Positions 6,193-13,774 of a stretch of 22,628 bases of DNA are shown piece by piece; position 1 is the stretch's first letter, and each line of letters begins with the position of its first letter. This DNA is from CAZAQS01 sp964486825 (GTDB taxonomy: Bacteria; Chloroflexota; Anaerolineae; Anaerolineales; UBA4823). Below the pieces are notes generated by a model. It worked only from the letters and a program-made list of their open reading frames with translations, ran no database searches and had not been told where the DNA came from. The stretch is from contig CAZAQS010000053.1 of the NCBI GenBank assembly GCA_964486825.1, positions 1 through 22,628 on the forward strand. The letters run 5' to 3'. The translations under genes were made by a program, and so were the position numbers.

Positions 6193-7776
6193 CTACCTGA
6201 TACGCTTGCGGCGGTCGAGCAACCAACCGCCTATAAAAACCAACGCACCGAACGCTATTGCCAACAAGATCACGATCCAAATACTTTGTACCTCCCAAAT
6301 TTGGAAAATCCGGCTTACATACCACTGGGATAGGGCAAGCAGGAAGATCCCCTCCACCAACAGCAAACGCTTCAGCCAGGCATCCTTTTGGTTAAACGCC
6401 CACCAAATGGCCCAGGAGCCGGCCAAAGCCTGCCAGGTCAGGAAGATTGCCCGGTAGCGGGGATTGTCCCACTGGTCGCCGCCAGCGTTCGCGGAAGCTA
6501 TGATGATCCAGGCCCATACCACTACATGGAGCCATATGATTTGCCAGCGACGTCCTTCGTTGCGCGCCAAGGAACCAGAGAAGGCGCCGTATATTAGAAC
6601 GGGAGCCAGAGCATACCACCCGGCAGCGCGCAGCACGTTGATGACGATCCAGATCCAGGGAGCAGGATCGAAGATGGCCGCCGGAAGCACCGGACGTGTA
6701 ATCCCGTAAGAGACTACTACGGCAGGCCACCACTGCTCCAGCACCTGCCGGGATAATTTTTGGATCCAACCCGATGAGCGTTCGAGCTGGTGGGACTGGA
6801 AATTAAAGTTATTCCCTAACCAGGTGAAAAAGATAGTCAGCGGATTGGCGCTTTCCAGGGAGGGCAGGGTTGACCAAACCGAGAATACAACCAATAGCGC
6901 CAGGAGGGTGATGGCGGCAAAGAGTCCAAACTGCTTCCAGGACAGGCGCTGGTTCCGCTCGAATACCCATAGTCCGCCTACGACAACAAAGGTCGTCAAC
7001 GCAGTCGGTGGATGGAAAAATAGCAGGACGAGGAAGGACAGACCCAACCAGGCCCAACCTGCCCGTCTTTCATGGACAACTTGCTGAAAACCGTAAAAAG
7101 CCAGCGCGGTGCTCAAGATAATAAAGGCTTCTCGCATTTGGCTGCTACCAAGCAGGACGCTCTCCGGATAAAAAGCAAAGATCAGCGCTGCCAGGGTAGC
7201 AACCTTCTCGTTCAGCCAGCCTTTAGCCGCCTTCCAAAGAAAAAGGACGCCTGCAGCGCTCGCCATTGCAGCCAGGATGACGACGAGCAGCGGACGGTGG
7301 GCATCAGGGCTCAAGTAGCGATATACAGCCGCGCTGGTTGCCAGCATGCCGCCATACTGGTCCCCAGAATATGCACCGGAAAAAGCATTCAGCAGAGGTT
7401 GGGAAGAAGAGGCCAAACGCCAGGCTTGGGTATCTCGAATGTATGCGTCTTTGAACACATATCCAGCAAGCGATACTTCACTGGTCTGGTGCCCTGCTAC
7501 CGGGAGCAACAGGATGAGGGCCAGGCCAACAGCCAGCCTCAATAAGAAAGCGGCAACCGCCGATTGAAAGGCCAGCCGGCTTGCTTTAAGAGCCCGTTGG
7601 GATGCGATCAGTATAATAGTAGTGACGCCTAACAGGAGACTGTAGGCAGCCCAGCCTGCCCACCAACTGGGGCTGCCGTCAAGGATGGCCAGGATAAGTC
7701 CTACCAGTACTACTGCTATGGAAAGAGCGCCTGCTTTTAGTCTCCAAACTGGATTTAACGGGGAGGTGGAGAGCAT
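6193..7776 (-). CDS. polytopic membrane protein, probable GT-C-like glycosyltransferase
   Basis: This is a 527-residue protein with about a dozen hydrophobic helices spread along its length (e.g. LKAGALSIAVVLVGLILAILD at the N-terminus and WIVILLAIAFGALVFIGGWLL at the C-terminus). A large first extracytoplasmic loop (~100-150) contains acidic residues in DAYIRDTQAWRL, the place where GT-C enzymes of the PMT/GT39 kind carry catalytic aspartates. It is followed by QYGGMLATSAAVYRYL, reminiscent of that fold. The assignment rests on topology and context rather than a diagnostic motif; O-antigen ligase- or EpsG-like proteins remain possible. The ATG at 7774-7776 has AGGA four bases upstream and starts 6 bases after the DUF2304 gene. 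It is the last gene of the GT2-DUF2304-membrane protein module, and an intrinsic terminator follows. It probably moves a lipid-linked sugar made by the GT2 onto an outer acceptor. Confidence 0.65.
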   Translation of the reverse strand: MLSTSPLNPVWRLKAGALSIAVVLVGLILAILDGSPSWWAGWAAYSLLLGVTTIILIASQRALKASRLAFQSAVAAFLLRLAVGLALILLLPVAGHQTSEVSLAGYVFKDAYIRDTQAWRLASSSQPLLNAFSGAYSGDQYGGMLATSAAVYRYLSPDAHRPLLVVILAAMASAAGVLFLWKAAKGWLNEKVATLAALIFAFYPESVLLGSSQMREAFIILSTALAFYGFQQVVHERRAGWAWLGLSFLVLLFFHPPTALTTFVVVGGLWVFERNQRLSWKQFGLFAAITLLALLVVFSVWSTLPSLESANPLTIFFTWLGNNFNFQSHQLERSSGWIQKLSRQVLEQWWPAVVVSYGITRPVLPAAIFDPAPWIWIVINVLRAAGWYALAPVLIYGAFSGSLARNEGRRWQIIWLHVVVWAWIIIASANAGGDQWDNPRYRAIFLTWQALAGSWAIWWAFNQKDAWLKRLLLVEGIFLLALSQWYVSRIFQIWEVQSIWIVILLAIAFGALVFIGGWLLDRRKRIR

Positions 7777-7782
7777 CTTATC

Positions 7783-8163
7783 CTAATCCGGATGCCTCTC
7801 TCCGGAAGCATCCTCCAGCGAGGCTCCAGGGGAAGTGCTTGCGTCCGAAGCATTCGAGATGGCGATATGGCGGACAAGCTCGGTGATCTGGCGCTGAAGA
7901 CGCTTGTGCTCCGAGGACATGCCTACTGCAAAAAACAAGCCGGCTATTACGAACAGATACAGTAACAGGTCTGCCCCGCGCCCGATGCCGAATAGATTGG
8001 CTATCCTGGAGGCCAGATCAGGGTTGATGACCAGCACGATACCGCAAGCGGTAATTAATAGGATAACGAGGCGGTCGAGGAACAGGGTGCGCAAGCGGAA
8101 AACGTACAGAATGAAGACTAGCAGGGCCAGGATTAAGAGGATTTGGCTGGGTTGGATTATCAT
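7783..8163 (-). CDS. DUF2304 membrane protein
   Basis: The product is 126 residues with three hydrophobic helices near the N-terminus: ~6-24 (SQILLILALLVFILYVFRL), ~32-46 (LVILLITACGIVLVI) and ~66-80 (LLLYLFVIAGLFFAV). A cytoplasmic-looking helix follows (SEHKRLQRQITELVRHIAI), then a Ser/Ala-rich tail ending HPD. Size, topology and position directly after a GT2 gene fit the DUF2304 family, which often accompanies polyprenyl-phosphate glycosyltransferases, but its biochemical role is not established. Its ATG overlaps the stop of the GT2 gene (ATGA at 8160-8163), which indicates translational coupling. It may anchor or assist the GT2. Confidence 0.75.
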   Translation of the reverse strand: MIIQPSQILLILALLVFILYVFRLRTLFLDRLVILLITACGIVLVINPDLASRIANLFGIGRGADLLLYLFVIAGLFFAVGMSSEHKRLQRQITELVRHIAISNASDASTSPGASLEDASGERHPD

Positions 8164-8885
8164 CTAAGTTTACCTGCCAGAATGTCCCACAAGATATTTA
8201 GGCCATTCGAAATGGATTGTCCTTTTCGGATCGAGTAAGAGGTGTAAATAACCTTAACCGCCGCCTCGCAATAGCTAAGTTTCAAGGCCGCGATCTGCGA
8301 GATGATCTCAGAGGCGTGGGCCATTCCGTTTTGCCTGATCTTTATAAGAGCGGCAGCATCCGCCCGGATTACACGCAAGCCGTTATGCGTATCTGTTAGG
8401 GGCAATCCGCAGGTCAGGCGAGTATACCAGATTGCCAGTTTCAATACCAGGCGTTTCAATAGGCTCATATTGACCGTCTGCCCTCCGGGGACGAAGCGCG
8501 ATCCAAGAACCACTTGGACCTGCTGCTGCTCGCAGGCATCCAGCATGCGCTGGATATCCGTTGGGTCGTGCTGACCATCGGCATCGAAGGTGACGATATA
8601 ACGGGTAGACGGGAAACTTAGGGCGTATTGGATCCCGGTCTGAAGCGCCGCGCCTTGGCCTAAATTGATTGCATGGTTCAAAACGGTCACGGGATGTCTT
8701 CGAGCAACCTGAGCTGTTTGATCGCTAGATCCATCGTTAACAACAACCACGTTGTAAGGGTATGATGTTAACTCGCCTAAGACAGTGTCGATCGCCTGTT
8801 CTTCATTATAAGCCGGTATGACGACCCAAATTTCTGCCTGGGTGGCCAACCGGTTATCTCCCCATCGATTGCTTCGGTAAGACAT
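8160..8885 (-). CDS. GT2 glycosyltransferase, dolichol-phosphate-mannose-synthase-like
   Basis: This soluble GT-A enzyme of up to 241 residues probably transfers a sugar from a nucleotide donor to a polyprenyl phosphate at the inner membrane face. Visible motifs are IWVVIPAYNEEQAI (~19-32), VVVVNDGSSDQT (~45-57), LGQGAALQTGIQYAL and the metal-binding FDADGQHD (~99-106), followed by GSRFVPGG and DTHNGLRVI, all typical of the family. There are no C-terminal TM helices; the neighbouring DUF2304 and GT-C-like proteins could provide the membrane part. The ATG at 8885 lies inside the preceding gene and has no Shine-Dalgarno. A TTG at 8849, preceded by GGGGAG at 8 bases and four bases after the upstream stop, is a good alternative start and places IPAYNEE near the N-terminus as in relatives. 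Confidence 0.85.
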   Translation of the reverse strand: MSYRSNRWGDNRLATQAEIWVVIPAYNEEQAIDTVLGELTSYPYNVVVVNDGSSDQTAQVARRHPVTVLNHAINLGQGAALQTGIQYALSFPSTRYIVTFDADGQHDPTDIQRMLDACEQQQVQVVLGSRFVPGGQTVNMSLLKRLVLKLAIWYTRLTCGLPLTDTHNGLRVIRADAAALIKIRQNGMAHASEIISQIAALKLSYCEAAVKVIYTSYSIRKGQSISNGLNILWDILAGKLR

Positions 8886-9102
8886 GCGACCAGCCGGAGC
8901 CGCCGCAGGTTTTGCAACGGTCTTCCATCTCTCCTATCACACCTTTTCCCTCACACCAGGGACATTGCCGGGAAGGCTGTGCAACGAGCAAACTTCCCTG
9001 CCCGCCACAGATGAGACAAGGGTCTCCATATTCTCCCCATTTCCCTTCCCCTCTGCACCATGCACAAGTCTCGGGGGCATATTGGATCACTGGCATTACC
9101 AT
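8854..9102 (-). CDS. small stand-alone DnaJ-type zinc-finger protein
   Basis: The 82-residue protein contains four CxxCxGxG motifs: CAWCRGEG (13-20), CLICGGQG (29-36), CPWCEGKG (47-54) and CKTCGGSG (63-70). This is the pattern of the central cysteine-rich domain of DnaJ/Hsp40, where motifs 1+4 and 2+3 each bind one zinc. J-domain and client-binding domains are absent. Such isolated domains are thought to act in protein-protein contacts or thiol chemistry. The ATG at 9100-9102 is chosen because AGGAGGA lies 7 bases upstream; an ATT/ATG extension to 9141 has no such site. The stop at 8854 lies just before or inside the start of the GT2 gene, depending on that gene's start, so the two are probably co-transcribed. 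A link between this protein and glycosylation is inference only. Confidence 0.7.
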   Translation of the reverse strand: MVMPVIQYAPETCAWCRGEGKWGEYGDPCLICGGQGSLLVAQPSRQCPWCEGKGVIGEMEDRCKTCGGSGWSHVLPKQSMGR

Positions 9103-9208
9103 AGCCGAATCCTCCTGCTCTTGGTTAGCTAATACGATCAAGGATACCTTCAGATTATATTCTGAAGCACCCTGGTAAACAAGTTAATATTTGCGAACAC
9201 TTTAAGGG

Positions 9209-9433
9209 TTACCAAAGCCCCCTAACCATGAGCAGGATGCCAAACGTTGCCAGCGGTATTCCTACCACCGCGCCTACAACCGTCAATGTGAGAATGACCC
9301 CCGCGATAATGAGAACCAGCCCGAGAAAAACCGCGATAAGCCGGCCGGTAAGGCTTACAATCCATACAACCAGGTTCCAAATTGCCACGAATGGCCAAAG
9401 CAAGCAAGACGTCTGGCGTTTACTTTCATTCAT
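9209..9433 (-). CDS. small two-helix membrane protein of unknown function
   Basis: The 74-residue protein is translated from the ATG at 9431-9433, with AAAGGAG eight bases upstream; the longer ORF up to 9526 adds 31 polar residues across the apparent promoter and is less likely. A short basic N-terminus (MNESKRQTS) is followed by a first hydrophobic segment (LLWPFVAIWNLVVWIVSL) and a longer Gly/Val/Ile-rich segment (RLIAVFLGLVLIIAGVILTLTVVGAVVGIPLATFGILLMV), ending RGLW. Small proteins with this pattern are common in Chloroflexota and other phyla, but I cannot assign a function. It is divergent from the helicase gene. A weak promoter (TTGATA at 9513-9508, TATAGA at 9488-9483, 19-base spacer) fits the shorter start. 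Confidence 0.6.
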   Translation of the reverse strand: MNESKRQTSCLLWPFVAIWNLVVWIVSLTGRLIAVFLGLVLIIAGVILTLTVVGAVVGIPLATFGILLMVRGLW

Positions 9434-9630
9434 CTTCTCAACTCCTTTCCATCGATCGATAAGCCGGTCGAGATTTTCATTGTCTATACTATTTACGGAA
9501 AAGTAATTATCAAGTTGCAGCTTCAAATGAGGTCCTTTTATGGCGTGTCAAGCTAAAGGACAATGGGCTCGAAGAGGCGTCGATCTGTATTAGGAAAAAC
9601 CTTTCGTAGGACGCGGCGCCTTTCCTGGCA

Positions 9631-9639
9631 TGGTAGAAT
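9631..9639 (+). promoter_or_regulatory. extended -10 promoter element of the helicase gene
   Basis: TGGTAGAAT at 9631-9639 matches the extended -10 form TGnTAnAAT. It ends 8 bases before the ATG at 9648, so transcription would begin at or within 2-3 bases of the start codon and give a leaderless mRNA. There is no clear -35 and no Shine-Dalgarno. Confidence 0.45.
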
Positions 9640-9647
9640 GATGGGCG

Positions 9648-11828
9648 ATGAATCACCTGAGCGATCTCAACCTCCAACAGCAATCAGCAGTGATGGCGGG
9701 ACTTGGTCCTGTGCTCGTCATGGCGGGTCCAGGCTCAGGGAAGACGCGCGTCCTGACTCAACGGATCGCCTACCTCATTGATGCGATGGGAGTGCGTCCC
9801 TACAATATCCTGGCGGTCACATTTACAAACAAGGCTGCTCGGGAAATGGAATCCAGGGTCGTGGACATGCTCGGTGATAAGGCTCACGGTCTTACGCTAG
9901 GGACATTCCATGCAACCTGTGCTCGGATATTACGGCGTGAAGCCGAGCACCTCCCTTTCTCATCAAATTTTGTGATCTTCGACGCCGATGACCAGGTTGG
10001 CCTGGTGAAGAGAGCAATCGCAGACCTGAACCTGGATGATAAGAAATACCGGGCCCCTGCCGTCTTAGGAGCCATCTCACGGGCTAAAAATGAGCTGATC
10101 CTTCCGGAGATTTTTCCGGTCACGACCTACCGGGATGAAGTGATCAAACGGGTCTATTCACGATACCAGGAGATGCTGGTCACCAACAATGGTGTAGATT
10201 TCGACGACTTATTGTTATGGGTCGCCAGGCTGCTGGAAGAGGTCCCTCCAGTACGCGAGAAATATGCCCGCCGATTCGAGCACGTCCTGGTGGATGAGTT
10301 CCAGGATACAAACCTGGCCCAATATGTTTTGCTTAAGCACCTGGCCTCTTTCCATGGAAATATCTTTGCAGTTGGAGACACAGACCAATCCATCTACCGG
10401 TGGAGGGGCGCCGATTACCGCAATGTATTGCGTTTCGAGAAGGATTATCCAACCACTCAGGTCATCCTGCTGGAGCAGAATTACCGTTCCACTCAAACGA
10501 TCCTCGACGCGGCTATGGCTGTTATCGACCGGAATCCCCACCGCACTCGAAAAAGGTTGTTCACGGAGAGGGGTGCGGGTGCAAAGGTTTATTATTACGA
10601 GGCCTACGATGAACGTGTAGAGGCCTCCTTTGTCGTGGATACGATTGCCATGCAGGTAGGACAAAAGAAGTTCCACCCAGGAGATTTTGCGGTAATGTAT
10701 CGTACCAACGCCCAATCGCGCGTGCTGGAGGAGGCCTTCCTGCATGCAGGACTGCCCTATAAACTGGTTGGTGCGCAAAGATTCTACGGGCGCAGGGAGA
10801 TCAAGGATGTCATAGCCTACCTGCGCCTGGTCCATAACCCGAATGACGAGATCAGCCTGGGGCGCATCATCAATGTCCCGCCGCGCGGGATTGGGGATAA
10901 AACCATGCAATCCTTGCGGAAACAAGCCCAGGTTTCAGGAGTTTCCCCGGCATGCACCTTGTTAAATATGGCTGACCCATCTTCCGAGCACAGAGAAGCG
11001 TTTTCAGGCAGGGCTGCGGCTTCCCTGGTAAATTTCTCCAGGATGTTGACCGATTGGCGGTCCATGCTTCCCGGCACCCCTTCGCTCAAGCTTATGGACC
11101 GGGTATTGGAAGACGTGGACTATTACAGTTATATTAATGACGGCACGGATGAGGGACAGGAGCGCTGGGAGAACGTTCTCGAGCTGCGCCGCCTGGCTGC
11201 GGAATTTGCTGAACAGCCGTTGGAGGCTTTCCTTGAGCGAGTCGCCCTGGTCTCCGATCAAGATACCATCGAGGCGACTGCCAGTGTCCCTACCCTGCTT
11301 ACCTTGCATGCTGCTAAGGGATTGGAATTTCCGGTTGTCTTTATCGCCGGTTTAGATGACGGAACCTTGCCCCATTCCCGATCTTTTGAAGAGCCCGAGG
11401 AGATGATGGAGGAGCGACGTTTGCTGTATGTAGGCATGACCCGGGCGAAAGACCGGCTATACCTCATCTACCCGCTTCACCGGGCTACCTACGGTTATTC
11501 TGAGCCGACCATCCCCTCTCGTTTCCTGGAAGATATCCCCTTCGAGGCGATGGAGGGGAGCGCGACCGGCGCTGCAGGACTGGCGTTCGGGGGTTCCAGG
11601 AGTAGGGCAAATGCTCCGGACCGTTGGCCGAGTGCATCCTCGACCCGTGCCAATACCCTCGAACAGCGCTATCATCCCGGAGCAAGGGTGATGCACCCTA
11701 TCTGGGGAGAGGGGTTGGTTTTGAACAGCAAGATCGAGGATGATGATGAGATTGTCGATATTTTCTTTGAGAAACAGGGGTTAAAGAGAGTGGCTGCCTC
11801 ACTTGCCAAATTAGAAATAAAAGCTTAA
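9648..11828 (+). CDS. pcrA: superfamily 1 DNA helicase, PcrA/UvrD type
   Basis: This 726-residue 3'-5' DNA helicase is used in nucleotide excision repair, mismatch repair and displacement of proteins from DNA. The full set of SF1A motifs is present: LNLQQQSAV (Q motif, ~7-15), AGPGSGKT (Walker A, 26-33), TFTNKAA (Ia, ~58-64), LVDEFQDTN (Walker B, 214-222), GDTDQSIYRWRGAD (III, ~243-256), QNYRS (IV, 277-281), LHAAKGLEFPVVF (V, ~552) and RRLLYVGMTRAKDRLYL (VI, ~588-604). A linker of low conservation leads to a C-terminal Tudor-like domain (GARVMHPIWGEGLVL), as in PcrA, where it contacts RNA polymerase. Length matches the family (about 720-750). The start is preceded by an extended -10 element rather than a Shine-Dalgarno. 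The gene is divergent from a small membrane protein and stands upstream of tsaE with a separate promoter between them. Confidence 0.93.
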   Translation: MNHLSDLNLQQQSAVMAGLGPVLVMAGPGSGKTRVLTQRIAYLIDAMGVRPYNILAVTFTNKAAREMESRVVDMLGDKAHGLTLGTFHATCARILRREAEHLPFSSNFVIFDADDQVGLVKRAIADLNLDDKKYRAPAVLGAISRAKNELILPEIFPVTTYRDEVIKRVYSRYQEMLVTNNGVDFDDLLLWVARLLEEVPPVREKYARRFEHVLVDEFQDTNLAQYVLLKHLASFHGNIFAVGDTDQSIYRWRGADYRNVLRFEKDYPTTQVILLEQNYRSTQTILDAAMAVIDRNPHRTRKRLFTERGAGAKVYYYEAYDERVEASFVVDTIAMQVGQKKFHPGDFAVMYRTNAQSRVLEEAFLHAGLPYKLVGAQRFYGRREIKDVIAYLRLVHNPNDEISLGRIINVPPRGIGDKTMQSLRKQAQVSGVSPACTLLNMADPSSEHREAFSGRAAASLVNFSRMLTDWRSMLPGTPSLKLMDRVLEDVDYYSYINDGTDEGQERWENVLELRRLAAEFAEQPLEAFLERVALVSDQDTIEATASVPTLLTLHAAKGLEFPVVFIAGLDDGTLPHSRSFEEPEEMMEERRLLYVGMTRAKDRLYLIYPLHRATYGYSEPTIPSRFLEDIPFEAMEGSATGAAGLAFGGSRSRANAPDRWPSASSTRANTLEQRYHPGARVMHPIWGEGLVLNSKIEDDDEIVDIFFEKQGLKRVAASLAKLEIKA

Positions 11829-11835
11829 TATTGTT

Positions 11836-11860
11836 AAGGAAAATGTCCCCCATTTTTCTT
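11836..11860 (+). terminator. possible weak terminator hairpin after pcrA
   Basis: AAGGAAAATG (11836-11845) pairs with CATTTTTCTT (11851-11860) in a 10-base stem with one G-U pair and a 5-base loop. There is no T-tract beyond the stem apart from the T-rich arm itself, so termination may be partial. Confidence 0.25.
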
Positions 11861-11907
11861 GGATGGCTTCCTAGAACTTAAGCTTTCCGTTTTACAGAAT
11901 CAAGGCT

Positions 11908-11913
11908 TATAAT
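11908..11913 (+). promoter_or_regulatory. TATAAT -10 element of tsaE
   Basis: A perfect TATAAT at 11908-11913 ends 10 bases before the ATG at 11924, giving a predicted 5' leader of only about 3-4 bases. A poor -35 (TTCCGT at 11885-11890, or similar) is present at 17 bases. No Shine-Dalgarno is visible. This resembles the arrangement before the helicase gene. Confidence 0.5.
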
Positions 11914-11923
11914 CCTTTTTAAC

Positions 11924-12418
11924 ATGCCTATCCTCTCCCCGCACTCCATGGAAATTATCAGCCGCAGTACTGAGCAAACACGTCGTGTGGGGATTCGATT
12001 AGGGGCAATGCTCAAGCCGGGAGATGTCATTTGCCTGGTGGGAGACTTGGGAGCAGGGAAGACTACCCTTGTGCAGGGGATAGCTGCTGGCTGGGGATCA
12101 TTGGACCCGGTTTCCAGCCCGACATTCGTGCTTGTCAACGTCTACCGTAGGGTGGATGGCCAGCGTCTCTTTCACCTGGATGCCTATCGCATCAGCGGTG
12201 CACCTGAGGCGGAAGATTTGGACCTGGAGGCGTTCCTGGAAAAGGGCCCATTGGTCGTAGAATGGGCAGACCGGATCCGACCTGCACTACCATCTGAGCA
12301 TCTGTGGGCGACGCTTACCTGGGTGGACGAATCCCAGCGCGACCTGGTCTTTTCAGCCCGGGGAACGCGCTATCAAAATATGCTGGCCGGATTCAAGAAG
12401 CGGGTATACGGAGGTTAA
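11924..12418 (+). CDS. tsaE: tRNA t6A37 biosynthesis ATPase TsaE
   Basis: This 164-residue P-loop ATPase acts with TsaB and TsaD to make N6-threonylcarbamoyladenosine at position 37 of ANN-decoding tRNAs. The N-terminal segment ...STEQTRRVGIRLGAML leads into the Walker A VGDLGAGKTTLVQGIA (~39-54). PVSSPTFVLVNVYR and FHLDAYRI follow, both family signatures, then the strand GPLVVEWADRI with the conserved acidic residue. Length is normal. The start at 11924 lies right after a -10 element; the internal ATG at 11948 is an alternative. The stop codon abuts the GTG of tsaB, so the two genes are an operon. TsaD is not in the window. Confidence 0.92.
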   Translation: MPILSPHSMEIISRSTEQTRRVGIRLGAMLKPGDVICLVGDLGAGKTTLVQGIAAGWGSLDPVSSPTFVLVNVYRRVDGQRLFHLDAYRISGAPEAEDLDLEAFLEKGPLVVEWADRIRPALPSEHLWATLTWVDESQRDLVFSARGTRYQNMLAGFKKRVYGG

Positions 12419-13087
12419 GTGCTGCTTGCGTTGGATACATCCACGCGTAATATTGGAGTTGCGCTTTATGATGGATTGCGCGTGCTCGGTGAAACTGTTT
12501 GGGCAAGCGATGGCTTTCATACGGTGGAGCTGGCTCCTGCTGTGGCTGAGATATTGGTGCGTGCTGGATTGCAGGTGAAAGATATCGAGGCCCTGGCGGT
12601 GGCTACCGGACCGGGGTCTTTTACCGGATTACGGATCGGTATGGCTCTGGGGAAAGGCATCGCTCTTGCCAGGCGGCTTCCACTGGTTGGCGTGCGAACA
12701 TTAGACGTGTTGGCAGTAGCCCAGCCAGTATTAGATGTTCCACTGGTGGCACTTCTGAAAATAGGACGCGGCCGGTTGGCTGCCGGTTGGTACGATGCGA
12801 ATGCCGGAACCTGGAAACCAACCGGGGAGATTGCGATAGAAACTGCAGAATCTCTGGTTGATCGCATCCATAAACCAACCCTGATCTGCGGAGAGATGAA
12901 CTTGGAAGAGCGGCGCATTCTATCTCGTTTGCGAAAGAATGCCATTTTAGCATCTCCTGCGCACAGCTTTCGCCGTCCCTCCTTCCTGGCAGAGCTGGCC
13001 TGGCAGCGCTGGCAGGCTGGCGACCTGGACGACCCTGTGAGCCTGGCTCCGTTTTACCTCCAACGTACAGAACAGATCCCAGGATGA
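12419..13087 (+). CDS. tsaB: tRNA t6A37 biosynthesis scaffold protein TsaB
   Basis: This 222-residue member of the ASKHA (YeaZ) fold forms the TsaB-TsaD heterodimer with TsaE. The N-terminal MLLALDTSTRNIGVALYDG and the central GPGSFTGLRIGMALGKGIAL (~64-83) are diagnostic. The usual SHS motif is replaced here by FHTVELAPAV. The start is GTG at 12419-12421, with GGAGG at 12410-12414 four bases upstream and no gap to the tsaE stop. It is probably translated together with tsaE; this pairing is common in bacteria. A 117-base spacer without an evident promoter separates it from the acetyltransferase gene. Confidence 0.92.
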   Translation: MLLALDTSTRNIGVALYDGLRVLGETVWASDGFHTVELAPAVAEILVRAGLQVKDIEALAVATGPGSFTGLRIGMALGKGIALARRLPLVGVRTLDVLAVAQPVLDVPLVALLKIGRGRLAAGWYDANAGTWKPTGEIAIETAESLVDRIHKPTLICGEMNLEERRILSRLRKNAILASPAHSFRRPSFLAELAWQRWQAGDLDDPVSLAPFYLQRTEQIPG

Positions 13088-13204
13088 TGGTATCCTTTAA
13101 GGGTATCGGAAATTGGTTGTCCATCTCACAGCGCAATGACTCCCAATTTCTTACAAATCAAAGATGATTGCTCGGCTTTTGAAAGCTATTGCTGGTGAAC
13201 AATT

Positions 13205-13744
13205 TTGGTAGATAGGGTTTTTGAAGTCACTTATCGTCATATGGAACTGGAAGACCTGGAACAGGTGCAGGAGATCGACCGTCTCTCCTTCAGCCTTCCC
13301 TGGCCTCCTACGTCATACCGGTTTGAAATCAGAGAGAACCCGGGCTCGATCCTTTGGGTTGCTGAAGGTACCAACCTGTTGGGGGAGAAAACAGTCATCG
13401 GGATGATTGTGGTTTGGATAATTATGGACGAAGCCCATATAGCCACCATTGCTGTGCATCCCGATTACCGTGGCAGGAGAATTGGTCATGAGCTGCTTGC
13501 CGTGGCTTTGAAGGAGGCGATCGAGAAAGGAGCCATCGAATCAACGCTTGAGGTCAGGGCCAACAATTTAGTTGCTCAGGCCCTTTACCGTGCCTTTGGA
13601 TACAAGGAAACTGGACTTCGTCCCCACTACTATAAAGATAACCAGGAAGATGCAGTCCTGATGACCCTTAATAACCTCGATGAAACTTATTTGCAGTGGT
13701 TGGAAATTAATTATATTGTCCAGGCACGTATGAACAAAGGTTGA
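13205..13744 (+). CDS. rimI: GNAT N-acetyltransferase, RimI-like (ribosomal protein S18 alanine N-acetyltransferase)
   Basis: This 179-residue GNAT enzyme is expected to acetylate a protein N-terminus with acetyl-CoA. The N-terminal part YRHMELEDLEQVQEIDRLSFSLPWPPTSY is typical of RimI. The acetyl-CoA-binding motif A lies at ATIAVHPDYRGRRIGHELL, and LEVRANNLVAQALYRAFGYKETGLRPHYYKDNQEDAVLM gives motif B and the conserved Tyr region. The C-terminal ~30 residues (LDETYLQWLEINYIVQARMNKG) extend past the usual end of about 150 residues. The start is TTG at 13205 with GGTGA upstream. The position after tsaE-tsaB fits the usual tsaB-rimI linkage and supports RimI over other GNATs. The UDG gene follows after about 27 bases. 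Confidence 0.85.
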   Translation: MVDRVFEVTYRHMELEDLEQVQEIDRLSFSLPWPPTSYRFEIRENPGSILWVAEGTNLLGEKTVIGMIVVWIIMDEAHIATIAVHPDYRGRRIGHELLAVALKEAIEKGAIESTLEVRANNLVAQALYRAFGYKETGLRPHYYKDNQEDAVLMTLNNLDETYLQWLEINYIVQARMNKG

Positions 13745-13774
13745 GGGCATACTTAATTTACCAGGAGGTAGATG

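Noticed and set aside
5979..6325. ORFs crossing the N-run on both strands
   Set aside because: They include unknown bases, have no recognisable domain and one overlaps the 3' end of the GT-C-like gene. They cannot be judged without closing the gap.
10215..10925. 236-codon minus-strand ORF within pcrA
   Set aside because: It lies fully inside a gene with all helicase motifs and is a shadow frame without domain similarity.
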